Below are positions 5,698-13,539 of a DNA stretch of 19,999 nucleotides, piece by piece. The stretch is from contig JAIKXV010000077.1 of the NCBI GenBank assembly GCA_024683935.1, positions 1 through 19,999 on the forward strand, given 5' to 3'. The position numbers were made by a program, and so were the translations under genes. The notes beneath the pieces are model-generated. The model was not told the origin of the DNA and did no database searches. It saw only the letters and a list, made by a program, of their open reading frames with translations. Positions within the stretch are counted from its first letter, which is position 1, and each line of letters starts with the position of its first letter. The DNA comes from Lachnospiraceae bacterium (GTDB lineage: Bacteria > Bacillota_A > Clostridia > Lachnospirales > Lachnospiraceae).

Positions 5698-7206
5698 TCA
5701 TTCTTCAGCGAGGCTCATGGAAATCTGGCTGATGGTTTCTGACATTGCGCTCAGTTCCTCGATGTTGGCATTGATCTCTTCCATCGCTGCGCCCTGTGAC
5801 TCAATGTTTTCATTTATGCCCACTGTCTTGTCCACCATGCTTTTGATGGTTTCCGACATATGATTCAGGGTTGTTGCAATCTCCTCACTTGTTTCTCTGG
5901 AAGTGATCGCCAGTCTTCCGACTTCTTCCGCTACAACGGCGAATCCCTTACCGGCGTCGCCCGCTCTGGCCGCCTCTATAGATGCGTTCAATGACAGAAG
6001 GTTGGTCTGGGAGGCTATGCCCTGGATGATGTCGATTATCTTTAAGGAAGCCGCAACAGATTCATTTATTATGTCGGTCGACTTTACAATTTCCGCCTGC
6101 TTATCGGCCACTCCGGTCATATCTCTCGTAGCCTGGTCAACGGTTTTGGTCATTTCCGAAAGAGCCTGTGAGAGGTTATTTACGCTGACTCTCATCTCCT
6201 TCTCAATTTCCTTGTTCTTCTTGGTATCCGTTATATCCAGTATGGAGCCTGCGACAACGATAGGAGTCCCATCGCTCTCTCTTACTGTTTCGCCAACGGC
6301 CTTGAACCACCTGTAAGAGCCGTCCTTGCGTCTCAGCCTGTATTCCAAGTTAAAAGGTGTGCTTCCGGAATAATCGTTGACATGCTTATTGAATGCGTCC
6401 AAAGCCGCCTGCTTGTCTTCCGGATGGAGGCTGTCGCTCCATGAATTGAGCACGTTCGGGAAATCGCTCTCGTCCCTATATCCCAGAAGGCGCCTGAACT
6501 GCTGGCTCCACCAGAAGGCATTGTTCGGATTGGAGGGATCCCTTCCGACCACGTTCATGCTCCAGCTGCCCTCGGACAGCGTGCCGTCTATGGCATCGTG
6601 GCGCTGGGTTTCCACCTCCAGCCGTCTGGACTGATCCATTTGCTCTGTGATATCTATGAAGATTCCTATAAATACTTCGGGAACACCCCTGTCATCCCTT
6701 GAAAGGTTACCCGCTGCACGGTACCACCTGTACTCACCTGACCTATTCTTTAAGCGGTAATTGACGTCGTACTTCTTGGTGTTGGTCTTATCTGACAATG
6801 TCGCACCGAACTCTGACAGAACCATATCCTTATCTTCGGGATGCAGTTTGCTCGTCCACGCCTCTAATGTGTCCGGAAAATCCGATTTGTCCCTGTAGCC
6901 TATCATCCTGCGGAACTCGTCGCTCCAGTCGATCCTGTTGATCTCTCCGCTGGCAGGGTCGAAAAACATCGTCCACATACCGGAATGTATTATTTCATTA
7001 ACCATGCGAAGCTTTTCGGTCTCACCGATGGCATATTCCATTATCTGGGCAGCCTTATCGTTTATCCGTCTTATCGCCTCTTTATCGCTTTCTGAAGCAA
7101 CTCCCTGATAACTTATCAGGTTCTCGCCCTTTAAAACGTTGTCTAAGCTGCCGCTGTCGATAGCCGCAAGCAGGGAATCATTGTTTGTTTCTTTCTTAAA
7201 AAACAT
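5698..7206 (-). CDS. Soluble methyl-accepting chemotaxis protein with two PAS domains
   Basis: The 502-residue product starts at the ATG at 7206, with AAGGAGG at ideal spacing; an upstream GTG overlaps that site and is unlikely. It has no membrane segment. Two PAS_3-type domains with the LHPEDK signature and their PAC motifs lie at about 76-190 and 213-328. The two look like an internal duplication ([13 protein letters not shown] versus [13 protein letters not shown]). The MCP signalling domain fills about 335-502, with the conserved hairpin tip [20 protein letters not shown] and [15 protein letters not shown]. It should form trimers of dimers with CheA and CheW in the cytoplasm. The PAS pair is likely to sense a cofactor-bound or small internal signal such as redox state. 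No chemotaxis kinase gene is nearby. Confidence 0.93.
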   Translation of the reverse strand: MFFKKETNNDSLLAAIDSGSLDNVLKGENLISYQGVASESDKEAIRRINDKAAQIMEYAIGETEKLRMVNEIIHSGMWTMFFDPASGEINRIDWSDEFRRMIGYRDKSDFPDTLEAWTSKLHPEDKDMVLSEFGATLSDKTNTKKYDVNYRLKNRSGEYRWYRAAGNLSRDDRGVPEVFIGIFIDITEQMDQSRRLEVETQRHDAIDGTLSEGSWSMNVVGRDPSNPNNAFWWSQQFRRLLGYRDESDFPNVLNSWSDSLHPEDKQAALDAFNKHVNDYSGSTPFNLEYRLRRKDGSYRWFKAVGETVRESDGTPIVVAGSILDITDTKKNKEIEKEMRVSVNNLSQALSEMTKTVDQATRDMTGVADKQAEIVKSTDIINESVAASLKIIDIIQGIASQTNLLSLNASIEAARAGDAGKGFAVVAEEVGRLAITSRETSEEIATTLNHMSETIKSMVDKTVGINENIESQGAAMEEINANIEELSAMSETISQISMSLAEE

Positions 7207-7303
7207 CGCAACCTCCTTCACATGATTATAAATTCTGTAATGAAAGATAATTATACAAAGTACATTTTACTATTACATAAAAGATAAATCAATCCGCAAG
7301 CTG

Positions 7304-7390
7304 TTAAAACCGAACCGCTTTCCATGCTTCTGTCAGACGTTCAAGGCTCCGTTGGGAACCACGTTCCTTATAGATGTGTCTGCCGATCAT
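7304..7390 (-). CDS. Possible 28-aa ORF coupled to mobB
   Basis: The ATG at 7390-7388 overlaps the mobB stop as TGATG, a classic translational-coupling arrangement. The frame reads MIGRHIYKERGSQRSLERLT and ends KAVRF, a basic, helical, protein-like sequence. I do not recognise it. It could be a short accessory peptide or the remains of a longer downstream gene of the molybdenum-cofactor operon. Confidence 0.35.
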   Translation of the reverse strand: MIGRHIYKERGSQRSLERLTEAWKAVRF

Positions 7391-7791
7391 CAAACGATCA
7401 TATCATTCATCTGCTCCGCTATCCACTGCGCAAGTTCTTCCGGGTTCATGGTGTTTGTCGACATTTCGATCTTTCGTATGTCGGCATTTTTATATCCCTC
7501 CACCAGGATAATATCCATATCTCCGGCATCCTTTATCATATCTTCAAGGGTACGTGCCCTTTCCCTGATATATACCGAGCGGTCCTTTGAAGAGATCATG
7601 ACCTCATCCGCTCCTGCCTGTGAAAACCGGTAGGTGTCTTTGCCTTCGTGATCTATTTCGATCTCATGGGTATCGTGCTTGATCACTGCGACCGTAAAGC
7701 CCCTCTCTTTAAGGAGCGGTATCAGGGCTTCTATCAGGGTGGTCTTTCCGCTGCCCGAATATCCGGCAAAACCTAATACAAATGCCCCCAT
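7390..7791 (-). CDS. mobB: MobB, molybdopterin-guanine dinucleotide biosynthesis GTPase
   Basis: The 133-residue P-loop protein has Walker A GYSGSGKTT at residues 10-18. It then shows the family-specific stretch VIKHDTHEIEIDHEGKDTYR with SQAGADEVM, followed by DIILVEGYKN (Walker B region). MobB binds GTP and assists MobA in attaching a nucleotide to molybdopterin; it helps but is not essential in E. coli. It starts 1 base after the moeA stop, with GGGAGG upstream, so the two are translated together. It is shorter than E. coli MobB (about 170 residues), the missing part being C-terminal; the core motifs are intact. Confidence 0.9.
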   Translation of the reverse strand: MGAFVLGFAGYSGSGKTTLIEALIPLLKERGFTVAVIKHDTHEIEIDHEGKDTYRFSQAGADEVMISSKDRSVYIRERARTLEDMIKDAGDMDIILVEGYKNADIRKIEMSTNTMNPEELAQWIAEQMNDMIV

Positions 7792-7792
7792 C

Positions 7793-9016
7793 TCAATACC
7801 TCCCGTTCACGATAAATCCATCAACAACATCCCCTGCCTTCAACGGCTCCTTACCTTTCGGCAGACAGGCGTAGGCGTTACAGAGTGCCGCTGAGCTAAT
7901 CACTATGTTGCCCTGTTTTTCCGGAGCGGCAAAAACAGCAGCCCCCTCTTCTATTGATAATACGCCCCTTACGAACCTCATTCCTTTTCTGCTCTTTGTA
8001 AAATCATTTTTAAGCCGCATCTTTATACACGTATGATCATGATCTGCTAATCCTGCAAGCTTCTTTAATGCCGGATAACAGACGCACTGCAGATTCGTCA
8101 GGGCTGACGCGGGATTTCCCGAAAGAGCCAGCATGATCCGTCCATCTTTCACTCCGAAGGCACAGGCCATTCCGGGCTTCATATCTATACCTTTGACTAT
8201 GATCTCATATCCGGCTTCCTGCATGGCATCCGGCACGAGATCGTAGTCTCCTGCGGATACACCTCCCGTCGAAATGATGATATCGCTTATCTTTTCAGCA
8301 GCGATGATCTTGTCATATATATCCCGGATATCATCCGATGCATGTCCGATATAAGCTGTATCGATCCCGATACTCTTAAGCGCTCCGAAAAGAATATATT
8401 TATTGGAATTGCGGATCTTTCCGGGCTTCAGTTCCTGATTTATGTCAACCAATTCATCCCCTGTGGATATAACGCCCGCAACCGGCTTTTTGTAAACAGG
8501 CATTCCTGACATCCCAAGGGATGACACGATACCCATTACTGCCGCATCCACGATCGTACCCCGTTTTACGAGCAGGGTTCCCTTTTTAATATCCTCACCA
8601 TGCCAAATGATATTATCTCCGGCAGAATAGGGATGCTTTAAGCTGACTGAATCATCGGTGAAATCAGTATCCTCGTACATACATATGGCGTCGGCTCCCG
8701 CCGGAAGAGGTGCGCCTGTCATGAGACGGACTGCCGTCCCGCTTACCACTTCCTTTTCCGCCGTCTGCCCCGCCCTGATGTTTTCGATGACCTGTAATGT
8801 CACGGGATTCGACTCAGACGCATCTATAGTATCCTCTGCCATAAAGGCATAGCCGTCATAGGGCGAGCGGTCAAAATGCGGTACATCCTGATCCGCTGCC
8901 AGATCCTCTGCGGGTATCCTGGAAAACAGATCCTCCGTTGAAACCGTCTCTGTTCCCACAGGCTTGATATTTTCTAATAAAAGCTTTTCGGCTTCTTTGT
9001 AACCCATTGCGCTCAT
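7793..9016 (-). CDS. moeA: MoeA, molybdopterin molybdenumtransferase
   Basis: The 407-residue protein has normal MoeA length. It carries VPHFDRSPYDGYAF (residues about 45-58), the domain II region with GTAVRLMTGAPLPAGAD, and the MPT-binding domain with STGDELVD and STGGVSAGDYDLVP. MoeA inserts molybdate into adenylylated molybdopterin to make active molybdenum cofactor. The ATG at 9016 overlaps the stop of the ABC transporter gene as ATGA, so translation is coupled; a second ATG three codons in is an alternative start. Its place between an ABC gene and mobB shows a compact operon for finishing the cofactor. The early MoaABCDE genes are not in the window. Confidence 0.95.
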   Translation of the reverse strand: MSAMGYKEAEKLLLENIKPVGTETVSTEDLFSRIPAEDLAADQDVPHFDRSPYDGYAFMAEDTIDASESNPVTLQVIENIRAGQTAEKEVVSGTAVRLMTGAPLPAGADAICMYEDTDFTDDSVSLKHPYSAGDNIIWHGEDIKKGTLLVKRGTIVDAAVMGIVSSLGMSGMPVYKKPVAGVISTGDELVDINQELKPGKIRNSNKYILFGALKSIGIDTAYIGHASDDIRDIYDKIIAAEKISDIIISTGGVSAGDYDLVPDAMQEAGYEIIVKGIDMKPGMACAFGVKDGRIMLALSGNPASALTNLQCVCYPALKKLAGLADHDHTCIKMRLKNDFTKSRKGMRFVRGVLSIEEGAAVFAAPEKQGNIVISSAALCNAYACLPKGKEPLKAGDVVDGFIVNGRY

Positions 9017-11112
9017 TTTGTTTGTTCCTCTTGATACAAAAGCCGGTATGGCTCACAGCTTTTCAGCAGTTCTTCATGAGTACCCTCTGCAAGTATGGCT
9101 CCATCCTGCATATACATGATATGACTGGCATTGATGACCGTTGACAGACGATGGGCTATCAGCACAACCGTACGGTCTGCGGAAATGCAGTCAATGGCCC
9201 TCTGGATACTTGCCTGGGTAACATTGTCGAGAGCGGAGGTTGCCTCGTCAAACAGGATGACGCGATAGTCCTTTAACAGACTGCGCGCAATGGCAAGCCG
9301 CTGGCGCTGTCCTCCGGACAGATTGACGCCGCCCTCACCGATCACCGTATCATAGCCCTCCGGCATGGCCTCGATATCCTCATCGATACATGCAAGAGCA
9401 CAGACATGCTTCATCTCTTCCTCAGTCATGTCTTCTTTCGCAAGCTGCAGATTTTCACGCACGGTGAGATGGAAAATATACGGGGACTGGCTGACAACGG
9501 TCATATTATCCCGGATCGAGTCCCGGGTCAGTGTCCGTATATCGGTGCCGTCCAAAAAGATCCTGCCCTTTTGCGGATCATAAAGCCGGCAGATCAGATT
9601 AAAGACTGTTGATTTGCCGCAGCCGCTTTTCCCAACAAAGGCCGTTATCTCTCCGGGTCTGATGGTAAAGCTCATGTCCTTAAGAACCTGTTTTTCCGGA
9701 GCCGTCTGTCTTTCGGAGGTATATCCGAAGCTGACCCTGTCAAAGGTTATCTCACCTCTCGGCTCTTTTAGTTCAACAGATCCGAAACGTTCTTTGGGAA
9801 ATTCCGGACTTAATACAAGCGCGCAGACCCGCTCTACCGACAGATTGAAGTCCTTGATAAACTCCATAAACTCTCCGGCCAGGGTCACTGCCCTCATGTC
9901 CAGACTGGTGAAATAGTTATAAATGACGATGACGGTAGCGGCATCCTGAAAGCCATACAATATGGAAAGGGCCAGGAGGACGATGAAAAGGAAGGTTCCA
10001 ACCTCACTCAGTTCCCATCTCGCGAGCTTCATCTTCCATGAGCGCCCCTGCATATACAGACGCTTGTCATTGGCATTCTGTATGCGTTCCTGCGCCTCTC
10101 TGCTGAATGAGTCCTCGCTGTTTAACAGCTTGACATCCTTCGCTCCACGGATGGTCTCACCGACGAAGCCGGAGAATTTTTCGTTGGCAGAACGATAGAT
10201 ACGGTCATCCGCGCAAAGCTGGCGTGTCCGCATGATCTCCATAAATGATTCCACCACAAGCAGAATAAATGTCAGCAGGAATCCGTAAGGAGTGATAACC
10301 AGTATGGCAATCAGGATCCCGATATAGTTCACCATCTGGGCGATCATATCAGCGATCCGGTTAAATCCTGTGGCTATCCGGGATGTATCATTTGTCAGAC
10401 GTTGAATAAAAAGCCCGCTGCCATTTTCGTCAAGACAGCTGTTTTTGATACGAAGCGTACTTTGTATCAGATCATTTTCAAGAAGAGACAGCGTTTTGCA
10501 ATATACCTTGTTGTATCCCTGGTTGCTTAATACCAGGAACAGATTCTTTAGCGCGCGCACCAGGAGCAAAATCACGGCGATCGCAATGACTCTTTTAACC
10601 GCACTGTCCATATAGTTGACAATGATCTTTGCACTTAAAACCGGAGCAACAACGCCAAGAATAACGCTTAAAAACTGTACAAATATCGAAAGGAACAGGG
10701 TGACCTTCTGGGTGCCCACGTACTTCCAGGCAAAATTATAGTTTTTTGCGACTGAGTTATACATGACAAAGCAGTAGTTTACATGGTTTTCCTGTCCTTC
10801 GTGATGCCACTCGGGCTGTATCTCCAGTTTCTCAGCTACACGGTCCTGTATCTCGCTGACACTTGAAAAAGGATCGTATCCATCCCCGGAGACAATGAAG
10901 GTAACTTCCAGTTTTCCCTGCCGTTTCCTGAATTTAAGGGAAAACCGGGATGAGATTCCCGGTTTTTCCCTGTAAAAAAGCATTACTTCTTCTAAAGAAA
11001 GGCGAAACAGCAGACGCTGGCCCGGAGCGATACCGTTCCGCTCCAGTTCCAGCGACGCCTTTTCGATCACCGATTCCATTTCTTCAGGGTTGAGTAAGCC
11101 CGTCAGTTTCAT
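9013..11112 (-). CDS. ABC exporter half-transporter with unusual N-terminal RsbW-like region
   Basis: The 699-residue protein has three parts. Residues 1-125 form a soluble region with LSLEEVMLFYREK and VSGDGYDPF. These resemble the N box and the D-x-G-x-PFDP motif of RsbW/SpoIIAB-type GHKL domains, but without the ATP-binding Asn, so the likeness is a guess. Residues about 135-420 are the six-helix exporter domain. Residues about 455-699 are the ATPase: Walker A GKSGCGKST at 494-502, LSGGQ at 598-602, VILFDE at 618-623, His654. No C39 peptidase domain is present. GAGGG precedes the start, 49 bases after mobA, and the end overlaps moeA. The cargo is unknown; a link to the molybdenum cofactor is inferred only from the operon. 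Confidence 0.9.
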   Translation of the reverse strand: MKLTGLLNPEEMESVIEKASLELERNGIAPGQRLLFRLSLEEVMLFYREKPGISSRFSLKFRKRQGKLEVTFIVSGDGYDPFSSVSEIQDRVAEKLEIQPEWHHEGQENHVNYCFVMYNSVAKNYNFAWKYVGTQKVTLFLSIFVQFLSVILGVVAPVLSAKIIVNYMDSAVKRVIAIAVILLLVRALKNLFLVLSNQGYNKVYCKTLSLLENDLIQSTLRIKNSCLDENGSGLFIQRLTNDTSRIATGFNRIADMIAQMVNYIGILIAILVITPYGFLLTFILLVVESFMEIMRTRQLCADDRIYRSANEKFSGFVGETIRGAKDVKLLNSEDSFSREAQERIQNANDKRLYMQGRSWKMKLARWELSEVGTFLFIVLLALSILYGFQDAATVIVIYNYFTSLDMRAVTLAGEFMEFIKDFNLSVERVCALVLSPEFPKERFGSVELKEPRGEITFDRVSFGYTSERQTAPEKQVLKDMSFTIRPGEITAFVGKSGCGKSTVFNLICRLYDPQKGRIFLDGTDIRTLTRDSIRDNMTVVSQSPYIFHLTVRENLQLAKEDMTEEEMKHVCALACIDEDIEAMPEGYDTVIGEGGVNLSGGQRQRLAIARSLLKDYRVILFDEATSALDNVTQASIQRAIDCISADRTVVLIAHRLSTVINASHIMYMQDGAILAEGTHEELLKSCEPYRLLYQEEQTK

Positions 11113-11161
11113 TATGACACCCTCAAAACTCCGTTATTTCTTATCTGTTCAGAATAATGCC

Positions 11162-11728
11162 TTATTTCCACATGGACTTTGCTTTCTCAAAGTCCTCAGG
11201 GTCATTGCAGTTCAGAAGGCAGTCGGCATCACCCTTGAATTCAACCTTCTTTACCTCTGCGTTGCCCGCCATCCTGCGTATGCTGAAATCATCTTTTTCT
11301 ATAAGTTCAGCTGCACGTGCTGCAAGAGAGCTGTCATAAACTGCGATCAGCGGCTCGATATGCTCGCCATGGCTTAAAACCGTAGCGGGACCATCATGGG
11401 CTTCTACCAGCTCTTTTAAGGTTTCAACAGGCACAAACGGAGTATCCACGCTGATAACGAGACATGCCTGACTCTTTGCAGCCTTAAGGCATGCGTGCAC
11501 CCCGCCAAGGGGACCCTTTCCGGTGTATTCATCAGGAACCACGCGGGTTCCGTCGATCGCTTTTTCGTATCCTGAGATCATAATGTCTTTGATCCCCAGT
11601 TCCTTCATCTTATCTACCTGTATCTCTGTCAAGGTCTTATCTCCGAGCTTCAGATCAGCCTTGTTGGTATTCATCCTTTTGCTCATTCCCCCTGCCATTA
11701 TTACCGCACTTATGTTTTCCATTTTCAT
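11162..11728 (-). CDS. mobA: MobA, molybdenum cofactor nucleotidyltransferase
   Basis: The 188-residue protein has the nucleotidyltransferase start ISAVIMAGGMSKRMNTNKAD (the LAGGxSxRMGxxK motif), then GPLGGVHACLKAA, VISVDTPFV with the metal-binding Asp, and EPLIAVYD. MobA joins GMP from GTP to molybdopterin for DMSO-reductase-family enzymes; a CTP-using MocA relative is possible but the fold signature fits MobA. AAGGAGG lies 7 bases before the ATG. It is the first gene of the operon and the promoter should lie in the 11745-11860 region. Adjacent to the ribosome-binding site is a small stem, AACGG-AAAA-CCGT-like. Confidence 0.9.
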   Translation of the reverse strand: MKMENISAVIMAGGMSKRMNTNKADLKLGDKTLTEIQVDKMKELGIKDIMISGYEKAIDGTRVVPDEYTGKGPLGGVHACLKAAKSQACLVISVDTPFVPVETLKELVEAHDGPATVLSHGEHIEPLIAVYDSSLAARAAELIEKDDFSIRRMAGNAEVKKVEFKGDADCLLNCNDPEDFEKAKSMWK

Positions 11729-11745
11729 TTGTTTTCCTCCTTCAC

Positions 11746-11963
11746 GGTTTTTCCGTTAACATGTTTTGTTCTCTGCCGATCACGGATTTTTTGCATTCAT
11801 CTTATTTTATACTATTCGTAAATATCTTCAATACAAAATCTTTCTCAGGCTGCGTAATCTTATCCCATATATCCCACCCCATTCGGTGCAGTCATGGGAT
11901 GCTCCGAGTTCTTTGCCGCTACCTACTTAAAGTAGAGTTCATGTTTTTGCCCCTGTCATCGGG
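11746..11963 (-). promoter_or_regulatory. Upstream region of the mobA operon
   Basis: No complete gene lies here. On the minus strand, TTGAAG and TAAAAT with a 16-base gap, ahead of mobA, form a weak candidate promoter. Further up, ATCCCAT (11862-11868) and ATGGGAT (11894-11900) form a 7-bp stem, and CTACT-TAA-AGTAG forms a small one near 11923-11935. The minus-strand frame 11828-11926 lacks a start codon but reads like protein (GASHDCTEWGGIYGIRLRS), so it may be a gene remnant or part of a repeated element. I could not match the region to a known riboswitch, including the molybdenum-cofactor RNA. Confidence 0.3.
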
Positions 11964-12746
11964 TCAGCAGCCTTCGGAACGGGAGTATTCTATTTTATTT
12001 ATAAGTGCGATCATCAGAATGTATATTACCGACAGAACAACATAGAACCATATATCAACCCGCAGGAAACAGTATAGGAAATTAAAGCAGAAATGGATCA
12101 CTATGGCATAGATCAGGTTGTCATTCTTTTTCATAAAGAAATTCATGATAAAGCAGAGCCCCGTCATTACGATGACGTTGGACAGAATATAGGGTATCAT
12201 CTGGATTCCCATATAATCAGAATCCACAAACCAGAGCACTGTATGCCAGAATGCCCATACAACTCCCTGGATCACTGACGCTTTGAAAAAGCTGTACTTT
12301 TCATTAAGGTAAGGGCGAAGATACCCCCGCCATCCGGATTCCTCTCCTGTAGGTCCGGTTGTGATCGAAAAAAGAAATGAAGCCCAAAACGGATATGTTC
12401 CAAGACTCCAGTATTCGCCGAAGGCTTTGCCCTGAATCAAAGACAGTATAAGCACCGTAATAAGAGTCGCCCCAAGAGTTATAACAGCTGATGCCGCGAG
12501 AGTCACTATGTTGATTTTTCCGCCAAAAGCTTTTTTATAAAATCCGCCTATTGTTTGTCCGGGGCAAAAATACCCGAATCCCACTAACAGGACAATGGTC
12601 GGTGCCCATGCACAGATATTTGATAAAACCCGCATTACAACCGGCGGGCAGTGAAACACCATACTTGCCGTCCCGCATAACCCCAGCACCATAAGCCAGA
12701 ATACAATATAACTTAAGGCCACATATCTTTTTACCTGCTTTTCCAT
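11964..12746 (-). CDS. CPBP-family intramembrane metalloprotease (CAAX-protease-like)
   Basis: The 260-residue protein has about seven to eight hydrophobic helices. The family motifs are in order: TGPTGEESGWRGYLRPYL (EExxxR, the catalytic Glu pair and Arg), WAFWHTVLW (second motif His), and IVIHFCFNFLY (third motif His and Asn). The start at 12746 is preceded by GAGGAG at good spacing; a longer frame from 12821 has none. In Firmicutes such CPBP proteins often act in bacteriocin self-immunity or peptide processing, but many are of unknown substrate. There is no bacteriocin gene adjacent; the double-glycine peptide lies 11 kb away. It runs in the same direction as the mobA operon but is separated from it by over 200 bases. 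Confidence 0.85.
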   Translation of the reverse strand: MEKQVKRYVALSYIVFWLMVLGLCGTASMVFHCPPVVMRVLSNICAWAPTIVLLVGFGYFCPGQTIGGFYKKAFGGKINIVTLAASAVITLGATLITVLILSLIQGKAFGEYWSLGTYPFWASFLFSITTGPTGEESGWRGYLRPYLNEKYSFFKASVIQGVVWAFWHTVLWFVDSDYMGIQMIPYILSNVIVMTGLCFIMNFFMKKNDNLIYAIVIHFCFNFLYCFLRVDIWFYVVLSVIYILMIALINKIEYSRSEGC

Positions 12747-12817
12747 ACGTCTCCTCTTTCCGTCTTTTATTACACTTATCAGACTCGAATCTGCACGGAT
12801 TTTTCCCCATTCACCTG

Positions 12818-12858
12818 TCAACCCGGTTCATGGGTATCAGAGCTTATAATTCCTGTTT
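12818..12858 (-). pseudogene. Short fragment of a second YcdX-like PHP gene
   Basis: The minus strand reads SSDTHEPG around 12825-12850, out of frame with the maturase remnant beside it. It closely matches SSDAHDPS in the intact PHP gene. At DNA level about 29 of 33 bases agree between this stretch and roughly 13653-13685, same strand. It is too short to encode anything. It shows that a paralogous PHP gene once lay here, or that a partial duplication occurred. Confidence 0.55.
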
Positions 12859-13171
12859 CTCCACAGCCTGTCCTTGGAGCATCCGCCGAAGCATAAGCGG
12901 ACCTCGGAGCAATCCGGGCAATTCTCCGGAAGACCGTATGTTTTATGCATGCCAAAACTTCGATTCGTATCCATCAGATCGGCCAGGTCTTTTTCCATGA
13001 TATTGCCCAGCCGGTAATCAGAAAAAGTATATCTGTCACAGGCATACACATCGCCGTTCGCCTCCACGCATACGCTGTGCCCGCATAGTAGCAGTATTCG
13101 CATGCGAGATTGCAGGCGCCGGATACCGGCTTTGCCAGCATGGCATAGGTTCTTGTATCATCAGTCGTCAT
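12837..13171 (-). pseudogene. Internally deleted radical-SAM/SPASM maturase (anSME-like)
   Basis: The N-terminal frame begins at the ATG at 13171 and reads MLAKPVSGACNLACEYCYYA, the radical SAM CxxxCxxC signature of anaerobic sulfatase-maturing enzymes. Right after this the sequence continues, in a shifted frame, with GHSVCVEANGDVYACDRY, LGNI, and CPDCSEVRLCFGGCSKDR, the C-terminal SPASM domain that binds extra 4Fe-4S clusters. The roughly 200-250 residues between (most of the SAM barrel) are gone, and the end after CSKDR does not look like the family tail. It cannot be active. The ATG overlaps the stop of the upstream lipoprotein gene, which suggests that the intact pair formed an operon. 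Confidence 0.85.
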
Positions 13172-13407
13172 TTGTTCTGTGCCAGATCCTTTAGGGTCTG
13201 AAGGGCCTTTTTCTCTTCCCGAAACGTCTTTCCCTTGGTGTCAAGCCAATCCAGCGTTTCAGATACAATCTTGGGATCCGTTTCGTATCCCTCATGAAGC
13301 TTCCCTATGTAGTCCTTTCCGCCTGCGGGTTTGGCGGCACAGCCCGCTAATGTCACTGCTACTGAAGCCGCAAGTCCCACCGCTATCATCTGTTTTTCAC
13401 GTCTCAT
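13168..13407 (-). CDS. Small lipoprotein, 79 aa
   Basis: The N-terminus MRREKQMIAVGLAASVAVTL ends in LAGC, a lipobox, so the mature chain should be lipid-anchored at Cys23 on the outer face of the membrane. The mature part is charged and Lys-rich (DYIGKLHEGYETDPKIVSE and further helical sequence) with no domain I recognise. AAAGGA precedes the ATG at good spacing. Its stop overlaps the start of the ruined maturase as ATGA. It could be a substrate or partner of that radical SAM enzyme, but the mature chain has no Cys other than the anchor and no CxPxR sulfatase motif, so a sulfatase-like target is excluded. Confidence 0.75.
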   Translation of the reverse strand: MRREKQMIAVGLAASVAVTLAGCAAKPAGGKDYIGKLHEGYETDPKIVSETLDWLDTKGKTFREEKKALQTLKDLAQNK

Positions 13408-13491
13408 GTCATCCTTTGAAATATGCTCCCTGTGGCATAGGTTTTATGCCTTTTATGACACTTTATCAAACATAGTGGATACATGCAAATA

Positions 13492-13508
13492 ATCTTCCGA
13501 TGGAAGAT
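13492..13508 (-). terminator. Possible terminator of the PHP gene
   Basis: ATCTTCC-GAT-GGAAGAT is a perfect 7-bp stem with a 3-base loop, 31 bases past the PHP-gene stop. On the minus strand it is followed by TATTTG, a weak T-rich stretch. Confidence 0.35.
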
Positions 13509-13539
13509 CATTTCCTACATATATGCTTACAATGCCATC

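Noticed and set aside
5903..6316. Plus-strand ORF inside the chemoreceptor gene
   Set aside because: It is the antisense of the MCP signalling region, with no start site or family features.
9013..11112. Bacteriocin exporter partner for the GG peptide
   Set aside because: The N-terminal 125 residues lack the C39 peptidase Cys-His motifs and the gene is 8 kb away in a Moco operon.
11746..11963. Molybdenum-cofactor riboswitch before mobA
   Set aside because: I could not find the conserved stems or sequence of that RNA; only a simple 7-bp stem is seen.
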